Source of the DNA: Verrucomicrobiia bacterium | Lineage (GTDB): Bacteria > Verrucomicrobiota > Verrucomicrobiia > Verrucomicrobiales > DEV007 | Direction: 5' to 3' | DNA length: 55,546 bases | Assembly (NCBI GenBank): GCA_030427505.1 | Contig: JAUICH010000035.1 | Coordinates: 1-55,546 of the forward strand | Shown: in pieces, positions 20,020 to 30,453 of the stretch | Numbering within the stretch: position 1 is the first letter of the stretch | Layout: the number at the start of each line of letters is the position of its first letter | Notes under the pieces: generated by a model | Database searches by the model: none | The model's input: only the letters and a program-made list of their open reading frames with translations | What the model was told of the DNA's origin: nothing | Program-made: the position numbers and the translations under genes

Positions 20020-21366
20020 TTGAAGGCCGTGAGCGCTCTTTCCCACAAACCCCTGGCGGATCTGTCCCCATTCCGGCTGAAGCGAGCCGTCCTGATGGGC
20101 ATCAAGAGCCTGTGGATGCACAAGCTGCGGTCCCTGCTGACGGCCATGGGCATCGTCTTCGGCGTGTGCTCGGTCATTGCCATGCTGGCCATCGGGGAGG
20201 GCGCCAGCCACGAGGCCCAGGAGCAAATCAAGAACCTGGGCAGCCAGAACGTCATTCTCCAGAGCGTGAAGCCCAGCGGTTCGGCGAGCAGCGCGGCGGA
20301 GGAAACCCGCAGCCTCATTCTGGAGTATGGCCTCACCTACCGGGACATCGACCAGATTCGCTCCACCATTCCGGGCGTGGATGTCGTCGTGCCCGCGCGG
20401 AAGATGAAAGACTTCCTCTGGAACAACTCCGTCAGTGTGGATGGCACCATCCTGGGAACCGTCCCCTGGTATCCGGAAATGCGGAACCGCCGCGTCTTAA
20501 AGGGGCGCTTTTTCACGGCGGTCGAAATGGAGTCCCGCGGCAGTGTGTGCGTCCTGAATGAAGTGCTGGCTACCCAACTTTTTCCCCTGAGTTCGCCGGT
20601 GGGAAAATCCGTCCGGCTCCAGTCCAGCTACTACACGGTCATCGGCATCATCGAGTCCCGGCCGCCGGCGGTGGCGGGAAATTCCTCGGGCGGCGATGGG
20701 GGCGGTTCCGCGGAAGACGCCAACGCGGACATGGAGATGTTGATTCCGCTAACCACGCTCCTGGAACGCTTTGGCGAAGTGCTGGTGAAGTACCGGTCCG
20801 GGAGTTTCGAAGCGGAAAAGGTGGAGCTTCACGAAGTGACCATCAAGATCGACAAGCCCGAACGGGTGCTGAGCTGTTCGCAGGCCATCGAGCACCTGCT
20901 GGAGCGTAACCACAAGAACAAGGACTACGTCATGACCGTGCCGCTGGAACTGCTGAAGCAGGCGGAGCGCACCAAGCAGATCTTCAACATTGTGCTGGGG
21001 TCCATCGCGGCGATCTCCCTGCTCGTGGGGGGCATCGGCATCATGAACATCATGCTGGCCACGGTGACGGAGCGAACCCGGGAGATCGGTATCCGGCGTG
21101 CCTTGGGTGCTAAGCGAAGGGATATCGTTCTTCAGTTCCTTATCGAGACCATCCTGCTCTCTGGCTCGGGCGGTCTGCTCGGCGTGGCGCTGGGCCTGGC
21201 CATTCCCATCTTGATCACTCAGTTCGCGGACATGATCACCATCATTCGTCTCTGGGCGCCCACGCTGGCCTTCAGCATTTCCGTCTTCATCGGCGTGGTC
21301 TTCGGCATTTATCCCGCGCTCCGCGCCGCCGGGATGAATCCGGTGGAAGCGCTGCGGCACGAGTAG
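20020..21366 (+). CDS. ABC transporter permease, MacB/FtsX-like
   Basis: Up to 448 residues. The start is uncertain between TTG 20020 and GTG 20029; an ATG at 20095 would remove the conserved cytoplasmic helix before the first membrane segment. Layout: helix [20 protein letters not shown] (first TM, about 38-60), a large MacB_PCD-like periplasmic domain (about 65-310), then three C-terminal TMs in the FtsX domain with the family signatures [20 protein letters not shown] and [14 protein letters not shown]. Together with the ATPase, adaptor and TolC homologue it forms a complete MacAB-TolC-type machine that would export a peptide, lipid or small molecule from the periplasm. The substrate is unknown. 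Confidence 0.9.
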   Translation: MKAVSALSHKPLADLSPFRLKRAVLMGIKSLWMHKLRSLLTAMGIVFGVCSVIAMLAIGEGASHEAQEQIKNLGSQNVILQSVKPSGSASSAAEETRSLILEYGLTYRDIDQIRSTIPGVDVVVPARKMKDFLWNNSVSVDGTILGTVPWYPEMRNRRVLKGRFFTAVEMESRGSVCVLNEVLATQLFPLSSPVGKSVRLQSSYYTVIGIIESRPPAVAGNSSGGDGGGSAEDANADMEMLIPLTTLLERFGEVLVKYRSGSFEAEKVELHEVTIKIDKPERVLSCSQAIEHLLERNHKNKDYVMTVPLELLKQAERTKQIFNIVLGSIAAISLLVGGIGIMNIMLATVTERTREIGIRRALGAKRRDIVLQFLIETILLSGSGGLLGVALGLAIPILITQFADMITIIRLWAPTLAFSISVFIGVVFGIYPALRAAGMNPVEALRHE

Positions 21367-21397
21367 GGTTCAACCGAAGCGCTCCCTTCCCCCCCCC

Positions 21398-22693
21398 TCA
21401 GGGATTGGCGGGTTCCGCCTCCGGAGTGGGCTTTCCTTCCGAAACGATGACGTTGCTGGGGCTGGGCTTAGTACTTTGGGGCGCGGACTCGCCCAGGTCC
21501 ACCGGTTCTTCAGTCAGGTCCGTCAGGGGCACCAGCCCCTCCACGGCTACGATGGAGCCTTTGTCGTCGTCGAAGGTTTCACCCAGTTGCGCGATGTAGA
21601 GTGTTTCGCCCGCCGGACCGAACTTGCAGGCGGTGGGCCCCATCAGTTGATCCGTGACCACTTCCAGTCCAGCCTCGCCGCCTTCCTCGGGCAGGGTGGC
21701 GACCACCAGGCGGCCGGTCCGGACTTCCGTCAGCGACCAGTTGTTCTCGACAATCGCGAGCTGATTGGTGCCCGGAATGCGGTCCATTCCGAAGGGGCTT
21801 ATCAGGCCGGGAAGGGTCCATTGGCGGAGAGGTTCCCGGGTCTCCAGATCCCATTCCACCAGGCGGCCTTCGGGCGCTTCACTGCCGCCGGAGTAGAGCA
21901 CCAGCAGCGAGTTCTCACCCCAGGGCAGGGTTTGCATGGGGGAGTTGGTGGAGATGCCGTGGTCGTCGGCGGAGAGGAAGGGCTCCAGTTTCCGGGTGGC
22001 CACGTCGCACTTCAGCACCCAGGTCTTTCCGTCATAGCCCTGACCGCAGACGTAGAGGGTTTTCCCGTCCCGGCTCAGGCTCATGCCGGTCAGGTTGCCC
22101 TCGCCCAGGTCCGCTTCGTCCTCAGTGGTGGGTCCGACAGGGTTGGAAGCTTCGCCATCGGTGGCCATGCCGGCTTTCTTGAAAAAGAGCACGGTTTCTT
22201 CGCCGTCCTGTTTGCCGCCATCCGTCACGGCCAGGGTCTCGCCGGCCCAGACCGCTGAAAGCGGTCCCAGGCGGTAGCGCTCGATCCCGGCGTTTTCGTT
22301 CACTTTCCAGTACTGGGTTTCGAAGCGGTTCACATAGTCACTGCTGACCCGTTCCCGGACCAGCACGACGCGCCCGGCGCCGCTGTCGCAAACGGTCATC
22401 AAGCCTTCGGGACTGAAGCTGATGCCGGAGGGATTGTTCAAACCCATGACGATGACTTTGGGCTCGGAGGCGGCGGAGGGGTCCGCTTTGGCTTTTCCGG
22501 TGACCGTGCTTTCAGTCGCATCCGCGGATGGCTGCTCCTGGGCGAGCGCCGCGAATAAGGACACGCTGGCGAGCGTCAGGAGAAGTGAGAGCAGCAACTG
22601 CGCGGGCAGGCGCCAGCGGGAAGGATTTGGATAGTGGGTCCTGGAATGCGCGAAGGGGCTGGATATTAGGGGAGGAGTGGTGGGGCGTCTCAT
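21398..22693 (-). CDS. Secreted beta-propeller protein (NHL/gluconolactonase-like)
   Basis: 431 residues from the ATG at 22693. This start is preferred because it places basic residues and the hydrophobic segment LLLSLLLTLASVSLFAALAQ correctly for a signal peptide; the frame remains open further upstream without recognisable content. The mature part begins its propeller with a blade of the form NNPSGISFSPEGLMTVCDSG and repeats similar four-strand blades (MSLSRDGKTLYVCGQGYDG, CKFGPAGETLYIAQLG). The fold supports binding or lactonase-like hydrolysis, but no catalytic set can be assigned. It converges on the permease gene with a 31-bp gap containing a run of C. Confidence 0.7.
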   Translation of the reverse strand: MRRPTTPPLISSPFAHSRTHYPNPSRWRLPAQLLLSLLLTLASVSLFAALAQEQPSADATESTVTGKAKADPSAASEPKVIVMGLNNPSGISFSPEGLMTVCDSGAGRVVLVRERVSSDYVNRFETQYWKVNENAGIERYRLGPLSAVWAGETLAVTDGGKQDGEETVLFFKKAGMATDGEASNPVGPTTEDEADLGEGNLTGMSLSRDGKTLYVCGQGYDGKTWVLKCDVATRKLEPFLSADDHGISTNSPMQTLPWGENSLLVLYSGGSEAPEGRLVEWDLETREPLRQWTLPGLISPFGMDRIPGTNQLAIVENNWSLTEVRTGRLVVATLPEEGGEAGLEVVTDQLMGPTACKFGPAGETLYIAQLGETFDDDKGSIVAVEGLVPLTDLTEEPVDLGESAPQSTKPSPSNVIVSEGKPTPEAEPANP

Positions 22694-22898
22694 TGGAGTC
22701 AAAAGAGATGAAATGAATGATCGAGAGCAACACCCGGACTGAGACCGGGCCCCGATCTTCTTTTTTGGGTTACGGACCGCCGAAAGATTTGGAGGCGATT
22801 CAGATTCAGACCGAAGGGGATCAAGGTCGCCAGCGGAGCAACGGCACGCTGATACCGGCGGTGAGAAGCTTCGCACTCGTCGAAACCGGATCTTGTTC
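22694..22898. other. Upstream region of the propeller gene
   Basis: About 200 bp between the propeller gene start and the family A element. It should contain the minus-strand promoter. I see no clear motif in it. Confidence 0.35.
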
Positions 22899-23098
22899 TA
22901 GTGCACTGACCGCCTTAAAATGATGAGCGCTTGGTCTGAACAAAGAGCCGTTGGCGGCAGGGCGGGAACCGGTCTTTTTGGCTGGGGTCTTCGTGGCTCT
23001 TCAGTCAGTTATGATTCACATAGCCTCCTTCATCGCGCCTTGCCCCCAGCCAAAAATCCTCGCCAATCACCCATCATCTTAAGGCGGTCACTGCACTA
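22899..23098 (+). mobile_element. Miniature inverted-repeat element, family A, complete copy
   Basis: About 200 bp bounded by terminal inverted repeats. The left end (from 22898) reads CTAGTGCACTGACCGCCTTA; the right end, read inwards on the other strand from 23099, has the same sequence with one difference over those 20 bases and continues to match for about 8 more. Both ends carry TA inside CTAG (22899-22900 and 23097-23098), as expected for IS630/Tc1-type TA duplication. The interior has a perfect 13-bp inverted repeat, TTTTTGGCTGGGG (22975-22987) / CCCCAGCCAAAAA (23044-23056). No transposase is encoded, so mobilisation in trans is inferred. The interior is almost identical to 1-136. Confidence 0.85.
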
Positions 23099-23313
23099 GG
23101 GTGTAAGGACAAATTCCCGAACCGCCCGGAATAGATGAGAAAGGAAGAAAGAATCAGCGCCGCGAGCGGCGAATTTTCGAAAAACGCGGCCCATTTTCCG
23201 CCTGGCTGCGTTCCGCTTCACTCTATTGGGACCACCCAACGCCATTCAGCGCGCCTTGCCAGCCGAAAAATGGTCTCGCGCCAGGCAGTCCGCCAATTTG
23301 TCCAAACACCCTA
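23097..23313 (+). mobile_element. Miniature inverted-repeat element, family B
   Basis: About 217 bp with terminal repeats TAGGGTGTAAGGACAAATT (23097-23115) and, on the other strand from 23313, TAGGGTGTTTGGACAAATT, flanked by TA. The left TA is the right TA of the family A element, so the two are fused end to end. An imperfect internal hairpin, CCATTTTCCGCCTGGC (23191-23206) / GCCAGCCGAAAAATGG (23258-23273), matches at 14 of 16 positions. Its right arm context (GCGCCTTGCC, CAGCC, AAAAAT) resembles that of family A, which suggests a common origin. It has no coding capacity and ends 68 bp before the glycosidase-like gene. Confidence 0.8.
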
Positions 23314-23381
23314 AGATGAACTCAGAACTTCAGGCCCCGCGTTGCCTGTGAGGTTTCATTTCACCCCTGACCCCCGTATTG

Positions 23382-24959
23382 ATGAATCGCCAAATTACTT
23401 GTGAGCGTTCTCGCGCGTGCTCGTGGAGACGGATGTTTCTAAAAGGGTTTCTTTTATTGGGACTCGTGGCCCTGGCTGCCTCGGACGCGAATGGGGAACC
23501 GCCAAGGGCCGGCGAAGAACTCGTCTTTTTTCCTTTTGACGATCACAGCGTGCCTTTGACGAAGGGACTGGTCCTGACCCTGATGCCGGGCCGGAAGTCC
23601 GCCACCAATCCGGGCCTGGGGATCGACCGGGACCATCCGGGGAAACCGGTCTTGGCGATCGGGAAAAAAGGAGACCCGGATGAGAAGCGGGTCTACTTCA
23701 TGGGTAGCGTCCTTTATGTGGAGGGGACGTACCACCTCTGGTACACCGGCCACGACGGCAGTTCGCGCCAGGTTTGCTACGCTGTTTCGGAAGATGGCTT
23801 GAACTGGACCAAGCCGGACCTGGGGCTGGTGGAGTACAAGGGAAACAAAGAAAACAATCTGGTTAGCCTGGGCGAAGGCGAGCCCATGCCAGGTTACAGC
23901 GCGCTGGTCATTCACGATCCGGAGGACCCGGACCCCGCCCGAAGATTCAAGATGATCCGGGAAGTCTCGCCCAATGCCATCATCGCCTCCGTGAGTGCGG
24001 ATGGCCTGAGCTGGCAGCCCGCGGCAGGTAACGAAGACATCATGAAAGGGTGCAGCCTGGAGCCCAGTGGTTTCATCCGGCACAAAGGGGTCTACTATTT
24101 GAACGGTCACGGGGGTCCCATCCCGCACCCTATCGCCACGCGCGGCTACATGCGCCCGCAGAAGCGCATGATGGTGACCCTCATGTCCTATGACTTCGAG
24201 CACTGGGCGGACGCCGGTATCATCAGCTTCCGCCGGGACAATGTGCCGCCGCGTCCGCCGCTGGACTTCGAATTTCACCGGGGCGAACAGGTTCACCTGG
24301 GCGCTTCGCTTTGGGACCGGGGCAACGTGATCCTGGGATTCTACGGCCAGTACCACAATGAGACCAACGACCGCCGCGACGCCGTCGTGGACCTTGGCCT
24401 GGTGGTCAGCAACGACGGGTTGCACTTTCGCGAACCGTTGCCGGATTATAAGATCGTCCCCTCCTTTGAAGAGAACGACCGGGCCGAGCGCCGCCTCACT
24501 CAAGGGCAGGCCTTTCAAAACATCGGGAACCGTACCTTTGTCTACTACGGCATCTGGCCGGAGATCGACCGCAACAGCCCCACCGGGGTGCGCGTGGCCA
24601 CGTGGCCAAAGGACCGCTTAGGATACTTCGCCACGCCCGGCCATGCCAAGGAGGGGGCTCACTGCGTGACCGCGCCGTTCACGCCTCTGTCTGATAACGC
24701 CACGGTATCCCTGAACGCGACCGGCCTTTCAGAAGAGGGAACCCTTCAGGTGGAAGTGCTGGACGAATTTTTCCAGCCGCTTTCCGGCTACACGGCGGCG
24801 GATTTCCAACCCATTCCCCACGACTCCGGCCTACGGTTTCCCGTGGCGTGGAAAGGCGCGGAGACGTTGAAAAAGTGGGATCACCCCATCCGCCTGCGGA
24901 CTAACTGGATAGGGCCGCATCCGGAAGAGACGAAGCTCTGGGCGGTGTATGTGGAGTAG
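23382..24959 (+). CDS. Secreted glycoside hydrolase-like five-bladed propeller protein
   Basis: 525 residues from ATG 23382. A second ATG at 23433 would begin directly at the signal peptide (MFLKGFLLLGLVALAAS). The body shows repeated propeller blades of the GH32/43/68-like superfamily: YVEGTYHLWYTGHDGSSR then CYAVSEDGLNWTKPDLGLVE, and later GNVILGFYGQYHN then VVSNDGLHFREP. A beta-rich C-terminal domain (about 430-525) follows. The expected role is hydrolysis or binding of plant or algal polysaccharide outside the cell, but the acidic catalytic residues cannot be assigned by eye. The two miniature elements sit immediately upstream. Confidence 0.72.
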   Translation: MNRQITCERSRACSWRRMFLKGFLLLGLVALAASDANGEPPRAGEELVFFPFDDHSVPLTKGLVLTLMPGRKSATNPGLGIDRDHPGKPVLAIGKKGDPDEKRVYFMGSVLYVEGTYHLWYTGHDGSSRQVCYAVSEDGLNWTKPDLGLVEYKGNKENNLVSLGEGEPMPGYSALVIHDPEDPDPARRFKMIREVSPNAIIASVSADGLSWQPAAGNEDIMKGCSLEPSGFIRHKGVYYLNGHGGPIPHPIATRGYMRPQKRMMVTLMSYDFEHWADAGIISFRRDNVPPRPPLDFEFHRGEQVHLGASLWDRGNVILGFYGQYHNETNDRRDAVVDLGLVVSNDGLHFREPLPDYKIVPSFEENDRAERRLTQGQAFQNIGNRTFVYYGIWPEIDRNSPTGVRVATWPKDRLGYFATPGHAKEGAHCVTAPFTPLSDNATVSLNATGLSEEGTLQVEVLDEFFQPLSGYTAADFQPIPHDSGLRFPVAWKGAETLKKWDHPIRLRTNWIGPHPEETKLWAVYVE

Positions 24960-25009
24960 TTTTTCCGGTGAATCCCGGGAAACCGAATCCGGTGGGAATT
25001 TCCGTCCTG

Positions 25010-27271
25010 TTACTCCTTGGGCATCGCCTGGGCGGAGACGAAGAGCAGCTTGTTCTCCACCGGCAGGTAGCAGAGCACGGTGTGTCCCTCCCAGAAGGTA
25101 ACGGAAGTGGTCACCTTGTGGTTCGGTTCCGTGCCGGTCTGGTACTCCAGGTCCAGGGTGACGGTCATGCCGTCCGCTCCCAAGAGAGGGGTCAGGACAA
25201 GAGGGGCCTCCTTGAGGGGAAGGCTGGGCAGTTCCGGGCCGATGATCGCGGCTTCGGGCTCGGGAATGACGATGTTCCGGCTTACTTTCAATGCGCGGTA
25301 AACGACCTGCACTTGAGGATCCGTGAAGACGCCTTTGACCAGGGGGGTGGAAGGGTCCGCGGAGTCTTCCGATTGGCTGCCCATCCAGTCTCCCATTGGG
25401 TTGTTTTCCCCGGCAATCTTGGCGTAGTCCAGGGTACGGGCTTGCAAGTAGATGGACAGGCCTTCCACATCGGCGAGAGGCCGGGACGCGGGGGTGGGTC
25501 CCAGGTCTTCGGCGGTGATCGTCAGGTAGAGCCGGTTTTTCTGGCTGGGACTGGTGCGGCAGGCGATGAGCTGGGTCTCTCCGGACTGAAGCTGAGTATC
25601 GAAGTAAGTCTCCACGGTGTTGAAAGAAACGATGGGGCCGGGCGGCTTCAAGCCGGGCGACTCGTCCTTGGCATCCACTTCGCGAAGGGTGGCCTGGCCG
25701 GTCAGCCGGAGGCGATGATCCGCCTCTAGTTGCGCCGTCAGTTCCACGAATGCCCCCACGGGTACTTCCTTCAGGGTGCTGGCGTCCGTTTCCTGACCGG
25801 GGGCCCGCGAGCCGGTCAGGACCATGGTGCGGATGACTTCCACCCGCGCGGGCTGGGCGTCCCAGGCAACGACCGACGGGGCGGAAAGCAGGGAGACGGA
25901 AGCTTGCTCGTTGGCCCACCGGGTAAACGATTCGAACTCTTCCGTGGTGTAGGTCCGGTGACGGTCTGGCCACTGGGACGAAGAAGCCTCCGCGGCTTTC
26001 ACTTCCATGAGGCGGCAATGCAGGGCGATCTGGTGGAGAGGCTCGTCGCGCGGAGAAGACGGAGTGGTTTTTTCGACGGATGGCGTGGGTGACGGAGCCT
26101 GTGGCGGCTCGCCCAGGATGGGAGGTAGCGGTTCTTCCGCCGCCGGCGGTGTCTGCGCGGCGATCTGTCCGCAGCCCAGGCTTGCCAGGAGCCCCGCCGC
26201 CACGGCGCCGCCCGCCACGGCCCACCGGGAAGGACGCCGGTAACCCGCCTCCCCAAGGGAACGCAGCCGCACCAGGCGCCGCCGCAGACTCTGGTAGGTG
26301 GAGGTAGCCGCCAGGGCGCAGGCGTGCCGGGGTGGGCGCGCGCAGCTTTCCGCGATGCGCAGGAGCAGCTCCCCATAGTCCTGGCGGACGGCTTGGGGTT
26401 CGCGCGCGACCACCGCCGCGTCGGACATTTCCTCACGCGCCTGGGTCAGGGATTGGCTTAGCATGTGAACTAGGGGATTCCACCAGTGCAGACATACCGC
26501 CGCGTTTTGCAGGAGCGCCAGCCACTGGTCCCCCTGCGCGCGGTGGCTGAATTCGTGCCGGAGGATCAGGCTGAGTTTCTCGGGCGCCAGTTCATTGAGC
26601 AGCGATTCGGGCAGGACAATCCTGGGCCGGCGGAAGCCCGCCAGAAAGGGCACCAGGGGAAGAGGGGTGAGGCGAAGGCTCTCCAGGAGGCCGTCCGCGA
26701 TTTCCCGGTGGCTGGTGCTTAGCTTGGCGGCTTCGTCCTTTGTCAGGGGCCGGGTCTGTCCCAGCAAGCGCCGGACGTGGAGCAGGCCGGTGGCGAGACG
26801 GGCCATCGCCATCACGGCGCCCGCCGCCCAGATCAGGCCAAAGCCGTTCATCACCTGGGGCCACCAGGCGCCGTCTTTCCAGAACCTCATCCAGGCTCCC
26901 CGCCACCAGGACTCTTTGGAGGCAGGGTCCGTGGCCTTTTCGTCCGCCGCTTGGTGCGGGGGAAACAGCCCGGCGAACCCCAGGTCTGTCTCTGGCATGG
27001 CGGCGGGGAGGGGGAGTTCCAGGTCCTCTTTCGTTTCCTCATCCGTCAGTGACCAGGTCCATCCCACCCCGGTGACGGTACTCAGGAAACCCAGGGCGGG
27101 CATCAGGACCAGGCACCCCAGACAAAGGGCCAGGCCCACGCCGCGGATGTGGGCCTCTTCCCGGCAGGCGAGGAGGAAAACGAGCCAGGCGGCCAAGGTC
27201 AGGACCACGGTCAGTCCGCCCACGAGGGCGATTTGCAGGGCGGTGGAAGGATCATGCAGGAAGGCGTTCAT
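25010..27271 (-). CDS. BlaR1/MecR1-like M56 membrane metallopeptidase with secretin-like C-terminal domain
   Basis: A 753-residue protein. N-terminal transmembrane helices (about 12-35, 43-65, 140-162) surround cytoplasmic segments. The zinc-binding motif is HEFSH (239-243), followed by CLHWWNPLVH (260-269) and AREEMSDAAVV (278-288), all typical of peptidase family M56. A further helix (about 353-372) leads to an extracytoplasmic tail. Unlike BlaR1, that tail shows no penicillin-binding SxxK/SxN signature. It instead resembles the C-terminal domain of secretins (VSLLSAPSVVAWDAQPARVE, about 455-475). Its ATG overlaps the repressor stop by 4 bp. The predicted role is to sense an envelope signal and cause cleavage or release of the BlaI-type repressor. 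Confidence 0.85.
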   Translation of the reverse strand: MNAFLHDPSTALQIALVGGLTVVLTLAAWLVFLLACREEAHIRGVGLALCLGCLVLMPALGFLSTVTGVGWTWSLTDEETKEDLELPLPAAMPETDLGFAGLFPPHQAADEKATDPASKESWWRGAWMRFWKDGAWWPQVMNGFGLIWAAGAVMAMARLATGLLHVRRLLGQTRPLTKDEAAKLSTSHREIADGLLESLRLTPLPLVPFLAGFRRPRIVLPESLLNELAPEKLSLILRHEFSHRAQGDQWLALLQNAAVCLHWWNPLVHMLSQSLTQAREEMSDAAVVAREPQAVRQDYGELLLRIAESCARPPRHACALAATSTYQSLRRRLVRLRSLGEAGYRRPSRWAVAGGAVAAGLLASLGCGQIAAQTPPAAEEPLPPILGEPPQAPSPTPSVEKTTPSSPRDEPLHQIALHCRLMEVKAAEASSSQWPDRHRTYTTEEFESFTRWANEQASVSLLSAPSVVAWDAQPARVEVIRTMVLTGSRAPGQETDASTLKEVPVGAFVELTAQLEADHRLRLTGQATLREVDAKDESPGLKPPGPIVSFNTVETYFDTQLQSGETQLIACRTSPSQKNRLYLTITAEDLGPTPASRPLADVEGLSIYLQARTLDYAKIAGENNPMGDWMGSQSEDSADPSTPLVKGVFTDPQVQVVYRALKVSRNIVIPEPEAAIIGPELPSLPLKEAPLVLTPLLGADGMTVTLDLEYQTGTEPNHKVTTSVTFWEGHTVLCYLPVENKLLFVSAQAMPKE

Positions 27272-27669
27272 GACTTTTTTCCTTTCTCTTCTTCATGGAT
27301 GAGTTTTTTCAGTTCGGCGATCTCTTCCCGGGTCAGGCCGCCGCCCGAAACCAGGCAGCGGACCAGGGCCAGGGCGGAGCCGCCAAAGACCTTGTTCCGG
27401 AAGTCCCGCGTGATTTCCGCGATGCCTTCTTCCGCCGGGACGGTGGACTCATAGAGGTGACTGCGCCCGGCTTCTTCGTGGCGGACCCAGCCTTTTGCCT
27501 CCAGGCGTTGGAGTTGCACGAGCACGGTGTTTCGCGACACGGGGTCCGGGCGGCCGGCGTTTACTTCCCGCCGCAGTTCCGTGACGGTGGCGCGTTCCAG
27601 GCGCCAGAGGTGCTGCATGAGTTCTGTTTCCGCCGGGGAGAGACGTTTGCGTTTTCTGGAGTGAGCCAT
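27268..27669 (-). CDS. BlaI/MecI-family winged-helix repressor
   Basis: 133 residues from ATG 27669, chosen because it begins at the conserved N-terminus (LSPAETELMQHLWRLERAT) and leaves the operator outside the gene. Residues about 10-85 form the winged helix (VTELRREVN, SRNTVLVQLQRLEAKGWVRH) and the C-terminal part forms the dimerisation helices. Family members repress their own operon as dimers and are inactivated through the partner M56 protein. The gene overlaps the M56 gene by ATGA and has a perfect dyad 15 bp upstream of its start, so autoregulation is the natural reading. Confidence 0.92.
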   Translation of the reverse strand: MAHSRKRKRLSPAETELMQHLWRLERATVTELRREVNAGRPDPVSRNTVLVQLQRLEAKGWVRHEEAGRSHLYESTVPAEEGIAEITRDFRNKVFGGSALALVRCLVSGGGLTREEIAELKKLIHEEEKGKKS

Positions 27670-27683
27670 GATGGGAATGGGTT

Positions 27684-27724
27684 TTTGACGACAAATGTCG
27701 TTGTTACAGACATTTGTCGTCAAA
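27684..27724 (-). promoter_or_regulatory. BlaI-type dyad operator
   Basis: A perfect 16-bp inverted repeat: TTTGACGACAAATGTC (27684-27699), a 9-bp spacer (27700-27708) and GACATTTGTCGTCAAA (27709-27724). The half-sites contain the ACAAATGT/ACATTTGT core known from BlaI/MecI operators. It lies 15 bp upstream of the repressor ATG. On the minus strand it contains TTGACG, which could serve as a -35 element covered by the repressor. Confidence 0.88.
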
Positions 27725-27779
27725 GCCAAGAGTTTTTTTCAGAAACCGCGCAGTTTCCGGGCGGACGCCGAAAGTGAGA

Positions 27780-29873
<2,094 letters not shown>

Positions 29874-30068
29874 GGAGTGGGATGAATACGGTAACGGTGG
29901 CGCGGAAGATTCCGCCCGCGCTCTGGCAAACTTTCCGGGAGGCGCCGCTTACCTTACGGATGAGAGGGCGGGGATCAATCCCGACCTTTACCCACGGTTC
30001 ACAAAAGGCCCTTCCCGAAAGCGGTCTGAGTGGCACGAGCGGGATCCGAGATGGCGGGCGTTCGCCAG

Positions 30069-30150
30069 CGGACTTTCAGCCCGCGAATCAATGGGGGCAC
30101 TTTTCCCAGGGATAAATCCCTGGGCTTTGCGCTACAGGGCTTTCAGCCCT
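30069..30150. repeat. Hairpin cluster with CCCAGGG core
   Basis: CCCAGGGAT-AA-ATCCCTGGG (30105-30124) and AGGGCT-TTC-AGCCCT (30136-30150) are perfect, and GCGGACT-TTC-AGCCCGC just before them (about 30069-30085) matches at six of seven pairs. The first is nearly the same as 11471-11490, so this is a dispersed repeat type and not a local accident. Confidence 0.8.
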
Positions 30151-30212
30151 TGAGAGCCAGCCGGGTCCGGAGGCCCCGGAAGAGAATGGGTGGGTTCCGG
30201 ATGTTCGAAAAT

Positions 30213-30410
30213 TAGTGCTCAGACAAATCTAAAGTGACGGGTGCTTGATTGGAGAGAAGAGTAGCGGGCAATAGAACGCGGTACGGTCTTTTTGGCCGGG
30301 GCCTTCGTGGCTCGTCAGTTGGTGATGGTTCACATAGCCGCCTTTCTCGCGCCTTGGCCCCGGCTAAAAATCCTCGCCAATCACCCGTCACTTTAGCTCT
30401 GCCTGTTGGA
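30213..30410 (+). mobile_element. Miniature inverted-repeat element, family A, diverged copy
   Basis: The left end TAGTGCTCAGACAAATCTAA (30213 on) aligns with the left end of 22899-23098. The terminal repeats retain a perfect CTAAAGTGACGGGTG / CACCCGTCACTTTAG core (left about 30229-30243, right about 30381-30395), but the outermost right end is degraded, so the right boundary is approximate. The internal arms TTTTTGGCCGGGGCC (30289-30303) / GGCCCCGGCTAAAAA (30356-30370) pair at 14 of 15 positions with one G-T wobble. They carry a T-A to C-G pair change relative to the other copies. Confidence 0.75.
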
Positions 30411-30453
30411 GACTCGAATCTGAGGGGTTTGCGATCCGTGGCCAAACTCGGGA

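Larger units (their letters stand above)
29874..30453. other. Non-coding spacer with hairpins and a family A element
   Basis: 580 bp between metG and the TPR gene, both on the minus strand. It holds the metG promoter region (nothing convincing seen), a hairpin cluster (30069-30150) and a diverged miniature element (30213 to about 30410). The reading frames across it show no protein-like content. Confidence 0.6.

Noticed and set aside
22898-23313. A tRNA or riboswitch in the element pair
   Set aside because: The stems are long terminal inverted repeats and simple hairpins; there is no cloverleaf or known ligand-binding core, and the same sequence recurs elsewhere as a mobile element.
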